A DNA stretch of 64,000 nucleotides. It comes from Glaciimonas sp. Its GTDB lineage: Bacteria > Pseudomonadota > Gammaproteobacteria > Burkholderiales > Burkholderiaceae_D. Below, piece by piece: positions 1-9,363 of this stretch. Under the pieces are notes generated by a model. That model worked only from the letters and a program-made list of their open reading frames with translations. It searched no databases and was not told where the DNA came from. The stretch covers positions 1 through 64,000 of the forward strand of contig JABBOY010000012.1 of the NCBI GenBank assembly GCA_012927585.1, given 5' to 3'. Numbering within the stretch: position 1 is the stretch's first letter; the number at the start of each line of letters is the position of its first letter. The translations under genes and the position numbers were made by a program.

Positions 1-12
1 AGGAGAAGATAA

Positions 13-1983
13 GTGACCAGACCCGGAGAGCACAAGCTCAAGCACCTGTTCCAGCCCGGCAAGATTGGCAAGTTCCCGACCAGGAACATGATCAAGTACG
101 GTGCCTGCTGCGTCTCGAACTACAACACCCGCGACGGCTTCATCACGCCGCGCGAACTGGCGCGCACCCGCGTCATCGCCGGCACCGGTTGCGGCATCAT
201 CACCAACCAGGGCGCTTATCCCGATCCACTGGGTGAAGGCAAGGCTTATTTCCGCCAGGTCGCCTTATTCGATGACAAATTCCTGCCGCAGTTCGAGACC
301 ATCGCCCGCTATATCCATGACGGCGGCGGCGTGGCGATCCAGCAGATCCTGCACGCCGGGCGTTACGGCGGCATCGATCTCGGCTACTGCATTCAACCAT
401 CGGTCGTACCGCAGACGCTGCCGCACTTCCGGCCGCCGCGCGAAGTGTCCAAAGAGCAGATCAAGTTAATCGTCACCCAGCACGCCGAGGCTGCCCAACG
501 CGCGATCCGCGCCGGCTTCGACGGCACCGAAGTCACCAGCTTCATGGGCTATCTGCTGGCCAACTTCAATTCAGGATTCACCAACCAGCGCACCGATGAA
601 TACGGCGGCTCGCTGGCCAATCGCGGCCGCTTCATGCGCGAGTTGATCGACGCCATCAAGCAGGCCACGCCGGACAATCCGCTGGTGATCCGCCTGAACG
701 GCGCCGAACTGATGGACCGCTGGGGCGGCAACTCCGAGGAGGAATGCTTCCAGCTGATGCAGCAGGCTGTCGATTGCGGGGTTGACATGATCTCGGTCAC
801 CGTCGGCTGGCAGGAAGCACCGGAATCCTCGATCGGGCGCGATGTGCAGCCGGGGCACTGGAATTATCTTGCCGCCAAGGCCAAGCAGATGTTCCCGAAC
901 ACCCTGATCACGTTCGGCAACCGCCTGCCCGACCCGGTCATGGCCAACCAGTGCATCGAGGACGGCATGTTCGATTACTGGGAAGTGTGCCGGCCGCTGC
1001 TGGCCGACCCGGAGCTGATCCACAAAGCTGCCGAAGATCGGCTCAACGAAGTGCGACGCTGCATCGGCTCCCTCAATTGCCTGTCGCGTCTGTTCCGCGA
1101 TCTGCCCTACACGTGCGCGATGAATCCAACGCTCGGCCACGAAGTTGAGCCCGAATACCAGATCACGCCGGCGGCAGTGAAAAAGAAAATCATGGTGATC
1201 GGCGCCGGCCCGGCCGGTATGGAAGCAGCTATCACGGCCAGAAAGCGCGGCCACGACGTGACGGTGTTCGAGAAGAGCGACCGCATCGGCGGCAACCTGC
1301 TGGCCTACTCGGCCGCTGATCTGGCCCGCCCGGACGACCTGATCAGCGTAATCAGGCATTACGAAGTGATGGCGGAAAAACTCGGCGTCGAGATGCGTTT
1401 CAACACCGAAGCAAATGCCAAGTTCATGCGCAGCATCCTGCATCAGTTTGATGTTTGCCTGGTCGCCGCCGGCGCGCGCACCGACATGGCGCTGTACCGC
1501 CACGTTCCAGGCGCGCAGCTGCTGGTGGACGCACTTGACATTGCCCACGGCAAGGTCAAGCCGGCCAAGCGCATCGTGATGGTCGGCGCCGGCAAGATCG
1601 GGCTGACCCTGGCCGAATCGCTAACGCAAGCCGGCCATGAGTTGGTGCTGGTCGAGGAAGACAAACGCATTGCCGGCGATGTCATCCCTTCATTCAAGTG
1701 GAGACACACCGCCTGGGTCGAGGAACTGGAAATCAGGACGCTCACTTCAAGCCAGTTGATCAAGGTCACGGCCGAAGGCGCAACCGTCAGGACCGCCAAG
1801 GGCGAAGAGATTTTTCTGGCCGCCGATATGGTGGTCATTTCCGGGCCGCGCAAGCCCAACCATGATTTGTTCAACGAATTCCAGTGGATGGTCGATGAAC
1901 TCCATGGCGCCGGCGACGCAGTTATTCCACGCGGCCTCGAAGCAGCCATCCACGAGGGCTATCGGATGGGCGTGCGCATCTGA
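13..1983 (+). CDS. OYE-family NADH:flavin oxidoreductase (2,4-dienoyl-CoA reductase type)
   Basis: 656 aa, the usual length for the fused FMN-barrel plus FAD/NAD(P)H-domain family (FadH, trimethylamine dehydrogenase). The GTG start at 13 follows AGGAGA at 1-6. Residues 1-340 form the OYE TIM barrel. A dinucleotide-binding GAGPAG motif lies near residue 397, with a second GAGKIG near 524. The family normally binds one [4Fe-4S] through Cys-x2-Cys-x3-Cys plus a fourth Cys. Here the region reads Cys350, Ser353, Cys356, Cys368, one residue short, so one ligand is missing. Likely role is hydride-driven reduction of an unsaturated or aromatic CoA thioester in the cytoplasm; the substrate is unknown. 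OYE-type 2-naphthoyl-CoA reductases share this architecture. It precedes the first Liv transporter. Family call secure, substrate not. Confidence 0.85.
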   Translation: MTRPGEHKLKHLFQPGKIGKFPTRNMIKYGACCVSNYNTRDGFITPRELARTRVIAGTGCGIITNQGAYPDPLGEGKAYFRQVALFDDKFLPQFETIARYIHDGGGVAIQQILHAGRYGGIDLGYCIQPSVVPQTLPHFRPPREVSKEQIKLIVTQHAEAAQRAIRAGFDGTEVTSFMGYLLANFNSGFTNQRTDEYGGSLANRGRFMRELIDAIKQATPDNPLVIRLNGAELMDRWGGNSEEECFQLMQQAVDCGVDMISVTVGWQEAPESSIGRDVQPGHWNYLAAKAKQMFPNTLITFGNRLPDPVMANQCIEDGMFDYWEVCRPLLADPELIHKAAEDRLNEVRRCIGSLNCLSRLFRDLPYTCAMNPTLGHEVEPEYQITPAAVKKKIMVIGAGPAGMEAAITARKRGHDVTVFEKSDRIGGNLLAYSAADLARPDDLISVIRHYEVMAEKLGVEMRFNTEANAKFMRSILHQFDVCLVAAGARTDMALYRHVPGAQLLVDALDIAHGKVKPAKRIVMVGAGKIGLTLAESLTQAGHELVLVEEDKRIAGDVIPSFKWRHTAWVEELEIRTLTSSQLIKVTAEGATVRTAKGEEIFLAADMVVISGPRKPNHDLFNEFQWMVDELHGAGDAVIPRGLEAAIHEGYRMGVRI

Positions 1984-2051
1984 TCAAATGTCTGGTGTCG
2001 CTGAGCAGTCAGCGTACCGACATGGATCGCGTTGCAGCGAAAAGGAAACTG

Positions 2052-2540
2052 ATGAAACACCCAGCTGGCATGCGCATCCTGTGGCAAAGCAGCACCGCCA
2101 TCGCCCGGCTTCCCTTCTACGCCGAAGCCATCCGCAGCCATGCGCATGAACGCTGCGCCGTCAGCACCATGCTTGAAGTGCGCGGCGCACCAGGTCTACT
2201 CCCAGACGCCGGCACCCTGCGCTTCTTCGACTTCCTCAACAACCGCACCCAGTCGCAAACGGCTGTGCTCAATGTCAAATTCCACGAAGATCTGATCGCA
2301 AAATACGGGCTTGAAAAACATCCGGGTTCGCTGATTTGTTTCGAATTACCGTTCGAAGAGCGGAAAACCAGGCGAAGCGGCAACCCCGCTGCCTGCCTTG
2401 ACCGCATCCTGCAAGCCGTTGCACAAGACGTGCAAGCGATCCTGCGCAGCTGCGGACTGGGAATCCGCAATGGCCTCACCGAGGTCGACGGCGCACCGAT
2501 ATTCGACGCATTGCGGCGCGTAGCAAACGCGGCTCCCTGA
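2052..2540 (+). CDS. Unrecognised protein, racemase-like N-terminus
   Basis: An ATG at 2052 with AAAGGA at 2041-2046 is the better start; the frame stays open upstream to GTG 1995. The product is 162 aa. Its first ~30 residues (MRILWQSSTAIARLPFY) resemble the opening of Asp/Glu/hydantoin-racemase-like proteins, but the rest shows neither of that family's catalytic cysteine motifs. It may be a small unknown protein or a rearranged fragment. It sits 69 bp after the OYE gene and before a hairpin and the Liv operon. Function not assigned. Confidence 0.5.
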   Translation: MKHPAGMRILWQSSTAIARLPFYAEAIRSHAHERCAVSTMLEVRGAPGLLPDAGTLRFFDFLNNRTQSQTAVLNVKFHEDLIAKYGLEKHPGSLICFELPFEERKTRRSGNPAACLDRILQAVAQDVQAILRSCGLGIRNGLTEVDGAPIFDALRRVANAAP

Positions 2541-2545
2541 TGTCT

Positions 2546-2582
2546 TCTTGCCATGCTGACTCAGCAGGCCAGCATGGCAAGA
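2546..2582 (+). terminator. Hairpin downstream of the OYE/unknown-protein pair
   Basis: Two perfect 13-base arms (2546-2558 and 2570-2582) with an 11-base loop lie just after the stop at 2540. There is no following T-run, so this is either a Rho-assisted or processing hairpin or a weak terminator separating the upstream genes from livJ. Confidence 0.4.
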
Positions 2583-2687
2583 GGGACGCGCAAAGCGAAG
2601 TGAAAAGAGCTTCTGGTTTAGCGCGTTGCCGCAGGCTTATGCTTACGGCGACGGTTCGATTCAAATCAATAACCAAGGGATCACATC

Positions 2688-3839
2688 ATGAAACTGTTCA
2701 AACATTTTGCTACCGGTCTTGCGCTGGCGTCCGGCCTGATCAATTACGCTGCTGCCGCGGACATCAAGGTCGGGCTGTCCACATCGCTGTCCGGCCCCGC
2801 CGCGTCCATCGGTATTCCGTACGCAAAAGGCATGCAGGCGGCGCTTGCGTACCAAGGCGCAGTCGCGGGGCGCAAGATTCAGCTGATTACGCTGGACGAT
2901 GCTTCCGACCCGACAACAGCGGCGCGCAATGCCCGCAAGCTGATCGAGGAAGATAAAGTTGACGTCCTGATGGGCACGTCCGGTGCACCGTCTGCAATGG
3001 CGATGGCGGGCGTCGGTCGCGAAGCGAAAACGCCGATGATCGCCCTAACGCCGATCGCGCTTGATGGTGAAGAGGGCGCCTGGCTCGTCGCTGTCGCGCA
3101 ACCCGGACCGTTGATGATTGGTGCGGTGGTTGAGCGCATGAGAAAAAACGGCGTCAAAACCGTGGGTTATATCGGCTTTTCGGACACCTGGGGTGATCTG
3201 GTGTATGACGCGTTGATCAAAGCGGCTGAACCGGCAGGCATCAAGGTGGTGACCAACGAACGTTATGCCCGCGGCGATTCCTCCGTCACCGGCCAGATTT
3301 TGAAGATCGTTTCGGCAAAACCAGATGCCGTGATGAATGGCGGCTCTGGCACGCCGGGCGCATTGCCTTTCCTGGCGCTGGCTGCGCGTAACTACAAGGG
3401 TGGTATCTATGGCAACCATGCGCTAATCAACCCCGATTTCGTGCGCGTTGCAGGCGCTTCCGCAGAAGGCCTGATCGCACCGACCGGACCGGTGATCGTC
3501 GCCGAGCAGCTCCCGGCTGCCAATCCGGTTCGTAAAGTTGCAATGGATTTCCGCGCTGTGTTCCAGCGCGTAAACAATGCGCCTACGACCGATTCTTTCT
3601 CGGCGTATTCGTTCGACGCCTGGCTGGTATTTGTCGATGCCGCTGCACACGCTGTGACCAAGGCGGAGCCAGGTACACCGGCTTTTCGGGCGGCGCTGCG
3701 TGACGCGCTCATTGTGACCAAGGATGTCGTCGGCACACATGGCGTATACAACTTCAGACCGGGCAATCGTTACGGTTCCGACGAACGTGCGCGGGTACTG
3801 GTCAAGCTCGACCAAGGCCAGTGGAAGCTGCTCCCCTGA
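2688..3839 (+). CDS. livJ: ABC transporter periplasmic substrate-binding protein (Leu/Ile/Val-type family)
   Basis: 383 aa with a signal peptide (KHF...LASGLINYAAAA, cleavage probably before ADIKVG) and the start of a Peripla_BP_6 fold (IKVGLSTSLSGPAASIG). It captures a small carboxylate in the periplasm for the LivHMGF importer encoded immediately downstream (3929-7481). Binding proteins of this family in aromatic-catabolic clusters usually bind aromatic or dicarboxylic acids rather than branched-chain amino acids; that specificity is inferred from context. One of three such binding proteins in the window. Confidence 0.9.
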   Translation: MKLFKHFATGLALASGLINYAAAADIKVGLSTSLSGPAASIGIPYAKGMQAALAYQGAVAGRKIQLITLDDASDPTTAARNARKLIEEDKVDVLMGTSGAPSAMAMAGVGREAKTPMIALTPIALDGEEGAWLVAVAQPGPLMIGAVVERMRKNGVKTVGYIGFSDTWGDLVYDALIKAAEPAGIKVVTNERYARGDSSVTGQILKIVSAKPDAVMNGGSGTPGALPFLALAARNYKGGIYGNHALINPDFVRVAGASAEGLIAPTGPVIVAEQLPAANPVRKVAMDFRAVFQRVNNAPTTDSFSAYSFDAWLVFVDAAAHAVTKAEPGTPAFRAALRDALIVTKDVVGTHGVYNFRPGNRYGSDERARVLVKLDQGQWKLLP

Positions 3840-3928
3840 GAGCCTGCCGCAATCAATCCAAGCGCTGGCGACACCCACACTGATCTGCCGCCGGTAGCAT
3901 CGAATCGCCTCTGCGAAAGGAAGTTTAC

Positions 3929-4984
3929 ATGACTTGGGACGTGGTTTTTATCCTCATGGTTGATGGCTTGGCAAATGGCGCCGTTTATCTGCTGGCGGGC
4001 ATCGGGCTGGTGTTGATCTTTTCGGTCACACGGGTTGTGTTTATACCGTTTGGCGATATCGCCGCCTTCGCGGCGCTTACGCTTGCCGCTTTTGAAGCGG
4101 GACGTCTGCCGCCGACCATCGGCCTGATAATGACACTTGCGGTGCTGGCTGTCATTGCCGAGATATGGCGACTGGTGAGGGCAGGCGAAAGCCGGCGCGT
4201 TCCCAAGGCGATTGTCGGCTGGGGGCTGCTGCCCATGCTGCCTTGCGCACTGGCCTACGCCGTCGCGCATGCCGTCGTGCCGGCGTATGTGCCGGTCATC
4301 GTATCGATCCTGCTGGTGGCACCAATCACGCCGCTGATCGCGCGCCTGACACTGCAACCAATCGCCGATGCGTCGGTGCTGGTATTGCTAATGGTGTCGC
4401 TGGTGCTGCACTTCCTGCTGTCCGGACTGGGCCTGCTGTTTTTCGGTGCCGAGGGATCACGTACAAAACCGCTGACCGGCCTGACCTGGAACATCGCCGA
4501 CGGTTATTCAATCAGCGGCCAGATCCTCCTGATGGTGGCTGCGGCGCTGGTCCTAAGCGGTCTTTTCTACCTGGCGTTTGAGCACACGGTGACCGGCAAG
4601 GCGCTACGAGCAACCGCGGTCAACCGTATCGGCGCACGCTTGGTCGGCATCCGTCATGCGCACACGGCCCTGCTTGCTTACGGCGGCGCATCGCTGCTGG
4701 CCGGCCTGATCGGGGTGTTGGTGGCGCCGGTCACGACCATGTATTACGACTCCGGTTTCATCATCGGCCTGAAAGCCTTTATCGCCGCAATTATCGGCGG
4801 TCTGATGAGTTATCCGCTGACGGCGGCAGGCGCGCTCGCGGTCGGTATCTTCGAAAGCTTCGCGTCGTTCTGGAGCGGTGCGCTGAAAGACGTGATCGTG
4901 TTCGGCCTATTGATCCCGGTATTGATGCTGCGTTCTTACATGGCGCGTCAGGTGGAAGATGAACCACAAGAAATCGACTCATGA
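3929..4984 (+). CDS. livH: Branched-chain-type ABC transporter permease LivH
   Basis: 351 aa, strongly hydrophobic, typical BPD_transp_2 family. It opens with a membrane span (LMVDGLANGAVYLLAGIGL) and carries a late GLIGVLVAP...KAFIAAIIGG region found in LivH proteins. It contains an extra cytoplasmic insert around residues 85-100, which makes it longer than the usual ~300 aa. It overlaps the next gene by ATGA (4981-4984), indicating translational coupling. Forms the inner-membrane channel with the fused LivM-LivG subunit. Confidence 0.9.
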   Translation: MTWDVVFILMVDGLANGAVYLLAGIGLVLIFSVTRVVFIPFGDIAAFAALTLAAFEAGRLPPTIGLIMTLAVLAVIAEIWRLVRAGESRRVPKAIVGWGLLPMLPCALAYAVAHAVVPAYVPVIVSILLVAPITPLIARLTLQPIADASVLVLLMVSLVLHFLLSGLGLLFFGAEGSRTKPLTGLTWNIADGYSISGQILLMVAAALVLSGLFYLAFEHTVTGKALRATAVNRIGARLVGIRHAHTALLAYGGASLLAGLIGVLVAPVTTMYYDSGFIIGLKAFIAAIIGGLMSYPLTAAGALAVGIFESFASFWSGALKDVIVFGLLIPVLMLRSYMARQVEDEPQEIDS

Positions 4985-6756
4985 ACGGCCGTCTCGATTA
5001 CCGGCTAATAGGTGGCGTGTCGGTGGTGATCGCAGCGCTGCCTGCCGTGCTCGGTACCTTTGGCGTATCGCTGATGAATGACATCGGCATCAGTGCGCTG
5101 GTAGTGCTCGGCTTGGTAATGCTGACTGGCATCAGTGGCGCGACCTCTTTCGGACAAGCTGCATTTGTCGGCATCGCCGCTTATGCAAGCGGCTGGCTGA
5201 CAACGGCGCACGGGTTCTCACCGTGGATCGGCCTGCTGTTTGCAATGGCGATCACCGGTGCCGCCGCGCTGGCGATCGGCATGCTGACCTTGCGCCTGGG
5301 CGGACATTATCTGCCGCTCAGCACCATTGCGTGGGGTTTGTCGATCAATCTGCTGTTCGGCAATATCGAAGCCTTGGGACGCCATACTGGTTTGGCGAAT
5401 ATTCCTCCACTGTACCTGGGACCGTGGTCGCTGATGGATCCGCGCGCGATCTATTATTTGATTTGGCTGATCGTCGGGCTGGCCTGCCTGTTCAGCCACA
5501 ACCTGATGACGTCGCGCTCGGGCCGTGCGATCCGCAGCCTGCGCGGCGGCTCGATGTTGCTGGCAAGCGTCGGTGCCGACGCTTATCGTGTGCGACTGTC
5601 GCTATTCGTCACGGCGGCATTACTGGCCGCTGTCGCCGGCTGGCTGTATGCGCACACGAATCGTTTCATCAGTCCTTCACCGTTCGACGTGCGGGCCAGC
5701 ATCGAATACCTGCTGATGGCGATCTCGGGCGGTGTCGGGCATCTGGCTGGCGCGCTGCTAGGCTCCGGCCTGGTGCTGACGCTGAAAAACGTGCTGCAGG
5801 ATGTGCTGCCGTTTTTCTCGAAAAACGGTGGCCAGTTCGAAACGATTGCGTTCAGCGTCATCTTCATCTTGCTGCTGCACCGCGCCCGCGGCGGCGCAAT
5901 GGGATTCATCTCGCGCTGGTTCACGCTCCGGCCGCCGCCAGCCCCGGGCTTCCTGACTGACGTATCACCTTTGCCGCGGCGGCCGCTGCCGGCACGCGGA
6001 TCCGAAATATTAAGGGTGGAAAACGCTGTCAAGCACTTTGGTGGCCTGGTTGCCGTCAACGACGTCAGCTTCAGTGTCAACTCGGGCGAAATCATCGGCC
6101 TCATCGGCCCCAACGGTGCCGGCAAGTCGACCATGTTCAACCTGCTGACCGGCGTGCTGCAGATGTCGGCTGGCGCAGTACATTTCTGCGGCCGCGACAT
6201 CAGCAGTTTGCCGCAACGGACGATTGCCAGACTCGGCATTGCGCGCACCTTTCAGCATGTAAAGCTGCGACCGAACATGAGCCTGCTCGATAACGTCGCG
6301 CTTGGCACACACCTGCGCACCGGCGCTGGCGTGCTGCGCGGCGGCCTGCGGCTGAACCGGCAGGAAGAACGGCAGATCGCGGCCGAAGCGTACCGCCAGC
6401 TCGAACGTATCGGCCTGGCCGATAAGGCCCATAAGCTGGCTGGCAGCCTGCCGCTCGGGACGCAACGCGTGCTCGAGATCGGCAGGGCGCTGGCCGCCGA
6501 TCCGTCCTTGCTGGTGCTGGATGAGCCGGCCGCGGGCCTGAGGCAAAAGGAAAAACAGGCGCTGGGCGATATGCTGCGCCGCCTGCGTGATGACGGCGTC
6601 ACCATCCTGATTGTCGAGCACGATATGGACTTCGTTATGAAATTGGTTGACCGGTTGGTGGTGATGAATTTCGGCTCGAAACTGGTTGAGGGTTCACCTT
6701 TCGCAGTGCGCGCCGACGAGCGCGTGCAGGCGGCCTATCTGGGAAGCGTGGCATGA
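4981..6756 (+). CDS. livMG: Fused LivM permease-LivG ATPase
   Basis: 591 aa. Residues 1-~310 are a LivM-type permease (SFGQAAFVGIAAYASGW, several membrane spans). After a short proline-rich linker (~320-340) there is a complete LivG-type ATPase with Walker A GPNGAGKST near residue 376, a signature-like LPLGTQRVLEIGRAL, Walker B LLVLDEPAAGL and the switch His in VEHDMDF. Fusion of M and G is a known arrangement in proteobacterial aromatic-acid transporters. ATGA overlaps on both sides couple it to livH and livF. Confidence 0.9.
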   Translation: MNGRLDYRLIGGVSVVIAALPAVLGTFGVSLMNDIGISALVVLGLVMLTGISGATSFGQAAFVGIAAYASGWLTTAHGFSPWIGLLFAMAITGAAALAIGMLTLRLGGHYLPLSTIAWGLSINLLFGNIEALGRHTGLANIPPLYLGPWSLMDPRAIYYLIWLIVGLACLFSHNLMTSRSGRAIRSLRGGSMLLASVGADAYRVRLSLFVTAALLAAVAGWLYAHTNRFISPSPFDVRASIEYLLMAISGGVGHLAGALLGSGLVLTLKNVLQDVLPFFSKNGGQFETIAFSVIFILLLHRARGGAMGFISRWFTLRPPPAPGFLTDVSPLPRRPLPARGSEILRVENAVKHFGGLVAVNDVSFSVNSGEIIGLIGPNGAGKSTMFNLLTGVLQMSAGAVHFCGRDISSLPQRTIARLGIARTFQHVKLRPNMSLLDNVALGTHLRTGAGVLRGGLRLNRQEERQIAAEAYRQLERIGLADKAHKLAGSLPLGTQRVLEIGRALAADPSLLVLDEPAAGLRQKEKQALGDMLRRLRDDGVTILIVEHDMDFVMKLVDRLVVMNFGSKLVEGSPFAVRADERVQAAYLGSVA

Positions 6757-7481
6757 CAGCAATGCTTGAAATTGAAAATCTGCATGTGTCTTACGGGCAG
6801 GTCGAAGCGGTTCACGGCATTAGCCTGTCCTTGCAGCCAGGGAAAATCGTGTCGGTGATCGGATCGAACGGCGCAGGTAAAACCACTCTGCTGGCAGCGA
6901 CGATGGGGCTGTTGCCTTCCACCGGTACACTGCGCTTCGAAGGCGAGGACCTGAGGGGCATGGATGTCGAGGCGCGGGTCGAACGCGGCATGTGTCTGGT
7001 GCCGGAAACCCGCGAACTGTTCGGCGAATTGTCGGTAACGGATAACCTGCTGCTTGGGGCTTATACCCGGCACCTCGGGCGCGATGCGTTAAAACGCCGC
7101 ATGCAGTCGGTTTACGATCACTTTCCACGGTTGGCCGAGCGCCGCAAGCAGCGTTCGAGTACCTTGTCAGGCGGCGAGCGGCAGATGCTGGCGCTGGGCA
7201 GGGCATTGATGTCGGCGCCGCGCCTGCTAATGCTGGATGAACCCAGCCTAGGCCTGGCACCGCTGATCGTGCGCGATATTTTCTGCATCGTGCGCGGCTT
7301 GCGCGAGGAAGGCGTGTCCATCCTGCTGATCGAACAGAATGCGCGCGCCGCGCTGGAAAGCTCGGATCATGGGTATGTGCTGGAGACCGGCGAAGTGGTG
7401 TTGAGCGGCGAGTCGAAAGCGCTGGCCAATGACCGTCGCGTGCAGGCCACTTATCTCGGCGGCGGTTCGGATCATGAATAA
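6753..7481 (+). CDS. livF: Branched-chain-type ABC transporter ATPase LivF
   Basis: 242 aa with Walker A GSNGAGKTT, signature LSGGERQML, Walker B LLMLDEPSLGL and the family's EQNARAAL switch region. It starts inside the livMG stop (ATGA) and ends the first transporter operon. It powers uptake together with the ATPase half of LivMG. The 140 bp after the gene carry no recognisable coding sequence before the hydantoinase-B remnant. Confidence 0.9.
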   Translation: MTAMLEIENLHVSYGQVEAVHGISLSLQPGKIVSVIGSNGAGKTTLLAATMGLLPSTGTLRFEGEDLRGMDVEARVERGMCLVPETRELFGELSVTDNLLLGAYTRHLGRDALKRRMQSVYDHFPRLAERRKQRSSTLSGGERQMLALGRALMSAPRLLMLDEPSLGLAPLIVRDIFCIVRGLREEGVSILLIEQNARAALESSDHGYVLETGEVVLSGESKALANDRRVQATYLGGGSDHE

Positions 7482-7622
7482 GCCGGTCGCCATCGTGTGT
7501 AGCCTTCAAAAGGACACGTTGCGCGTGCACGGTGTAACGGACGCTACCGGGGACCGTCGGCCTGGCGGCCGCTGGGCCAACTCTGCCGGCTGACGGGCCG
7601 CAATTACTTTCAAAAGGCAGGC

Positions 7623-7844
7623 ATGCAGACCATCGAATATGATCGTTACGGAGTACTCGAATTATTGACAACGGTGATGCTGGCGGATCCCGAGCCGGGA
7701 GCCGCAGGGTATGGCGATCCGCGCCGGCGCGCTCACGCGTTGGTCATGCAAGACCTGCGCGACGAAAAGATCAGCGCAGCGTCTGCCGGCGACCACGCCG
7801 TCGCAGCCGCGACAACAACAGCCGGCGGTCGGGAGGGAGCATGA
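7623..7844 (+). pseudogene. Remnant of hydantoinase B C-terminus
   Basis: A 73-codon frame whose middle ([10 protein letters not shown]...[15 protein letters not shown]) aligns by eye with the C-terminal tail of HyuB proteins; the two intact HyuB copies in this window end with GGGGYGDPKKR and [11 protein letters not shown] followed by similar residues. The other ~500 residues are absent. Its TGA overlaps the ATG of the CoA-transferase at 7841, preserving the coupling of an ancestral hyuB-caiB arrangement. Probably non-functional. Confidence 0.6.
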
Positions 7845-9076
7845 GCGCGACTGCGGGCGCCAGGCGCCGTGTCGTTCTATCGCTGGAACAGGCGCTGTCT
7901 TTGCCTTATGCCACCTCGCGCTTAGTGCAAAAAGGCTGGCGGGTTATCCGCATCGAGGCGACCAGCGCGCCCGGTGGGTTGCCGGGGGATCCGAACCGCT
8001 ACATCGGCAAGCGGGTGGCAGGAGAAGATCGGCGCAGCTACTTCATCGCGCAGAATGTCGGCAAGGAAGCGATCAGCCTGGATCTCAAGCATCCGGCTGG
8101 ACGGGAGGTGCTGCACAGGATCATCAAGGCGCTCGATGCTGATGTGTTCTGTTGCAACACCCTGCCGCGGCGATACCGGCAGTTCGGCATCGACTACGAG
8201 ACCCTGAAGGCGGTCAAGCCCGATATCATCTGGGCCGGCATCTCGGCGATGGGCCCCGATTATCCCGACGTTCCCGGCTACGATCCCGCCATGCAGGCGA
8301 TGGTCGGGTTCATGGAACTGACCGGCGAGCGCGACGGGCCGCCCATGCTCTCGGGCGTGCCCCTGATCGACCTCAAGGCCGGCGACGAAGTCTATGCAGA
8401 AGTCATGGCGGCGATGCTCGAAAGGTACGAGACCGGTAACGGACGCGCCATCCACGTCTCCATGCTGCAGGCGGCAGCCTCATGGCTAGTCACCACCATG
8501 CCGCTGCTCAACTTCGATTGCGACTATTCGGAGATCACGCGGGCCGGCAACGAGCACCGCAAGTTCATTCCCACTAACAGCTACCCCACCGCCGATGGTT
8601 TCGTCTTCATAACGATCGGCAATGATATCCAATGGAAAAGGCTGGCGGTGATCCCCAAGTTTGCCACTATCGGCAACGAGGTTCGCAGCACCAACGAGGG
8701 AAGGCACCAGCAGCGGGCGCAAATCCATGCGGAAATCGCGCAGATCACGAGCAAGTTTCCGACCGCCCTGCTGATGGAGGATTTTCACCGCGCCACCATT
8801 CCACATGCACCGATTCAGACCATCGCCCAAGTGGCGGCGATGGTGCAGATCGACAAGAAAATGCTCACTTCGACGATGCCGGACGGCCGCGTCATCCGCC
8901 TGCAGCCTCCGGCAGTGGACTTGGTCGGCTCCACCCACTTCCCATTCGCCCCGGGCCACGGCGAACATACCCGATCCGTGCTGCGGGAGGCCGGCTACAG
9001 CGATGCCGAAACGGATGCGTTGGCTGTTGAGGGCGTTGTGGCTTTACCGGTCGGCACGCAGTCGACGGCTTCGTGA
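7841..9076 (+). CDS. CaiB/BaiF family CoA-transferase (class III), copy 1
   Basis: 411 aa, normal length for family III CoA-transferases. The conserved PGYDP segment supplies the likely catalytic aspartate (Asp148) that forms the acyl-anhydride intermediate. It shares long identical stretches with the second copy at 25840 (for example GISAMGP and [11 protein letters not shown]-like segments). Family enzymes move CoA between carboxylic acids without ATP. It lies between remnants of hyuB and a CoA ligase, so it may be the surviving member of a decayed module or a second transferase for the indoleacetate pathway. Function by family secure, substrate inferred. Confidence 0.85.
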   Translation: MSATAGARRRVVLSLEQALSLPYATSRLVQKGWRVIRIEATSAPGGLPGDPNRYIGKRVAGEDRRSYFIAQNVGKEAISLDLKHPAGREVLHRIIKALDADVFCCNTLPRRYRQFGIDYETLKAVKPDIIWAGISAMGPDYPDVPGYDPAMQAMVGFMELTGERDGPPMLSGVPLIDLKAGDEVYAEVMAAMLERYETGNGRAIHVSMLQAAASWLVTTMPLLNFDCDYSEITRAGNEHRKFIPTNSYPTADGFVFITIGNDIQWKRLAVIPKFATIGNEVRSTNEGRHQQRAQIHAEIAQITSKFPTALLMEDFHRATIPHAPIQTIAQVAAMVQIDKKMLTSTMPDGRVIRLQPPAVDLVGSTHFPFAPGHGEHTRSVLREAGYSDAETDALAVEGVVALPVGTQSTAS

Positions 9077-9082
9077 GCACAC

Positions 9083-9267
9083 TTCATCGACCGCATCAAG
9101 GATGCAATCTACCGTCGCGGCGAAAACATTTCCCCTTGCGAGGTGGAGCAAGTACTGTAAAACCGCCACGCAGTGGCCGGCGTAGCGGTGTAACCAGTTG
9201 GTTCGAACTGGCGGAGGATGAAGTCATGGCCTCGGTGATCGCCCATTGCAAAGCGCGCAGTGGCTGA
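9083..9267 (+). pseudogene. Remnant of AMP-forming CoA ligase C-terminus
   Basis: Reading from 9083 gives FIDRIKDAIYRRGENISPCE, the hinge/C-terminal-domain signature of acyl-CoA synthetases. It continues to a TAA at 9158 in place of a codon, resumes as NRHAVAGVAV, meets another stop, and picks up in another frame as ELAEDEVMASVI. At least two stops and one frameshift make it a pseudogene fragment; the N-terminal ~400 residues are missing. Confidence 0.7.
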
Positions 9268-9363
9268 CGCTCACTGTACATTGGAAAATGACCGCGTGAC
9301 GCGCGGGCACCTTGTATTACGGATCGGGCCCGACAGCATTCAGGCAAACAAGGGAGACGGAGC

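Noticed and set aside
571-1548. 325-codon minus-strand frame
   Set aside because: Antisense to the OYE gene, no RBS or recognisable motif.
7474-7593. 39-codon frame overlapping the livF stop (MNKPVAIV...)
   Set aside because: Overlap resembles coupling, but the peptide matches nothing known to me and stops soon; could be residue of a lost gene, too weak to list.
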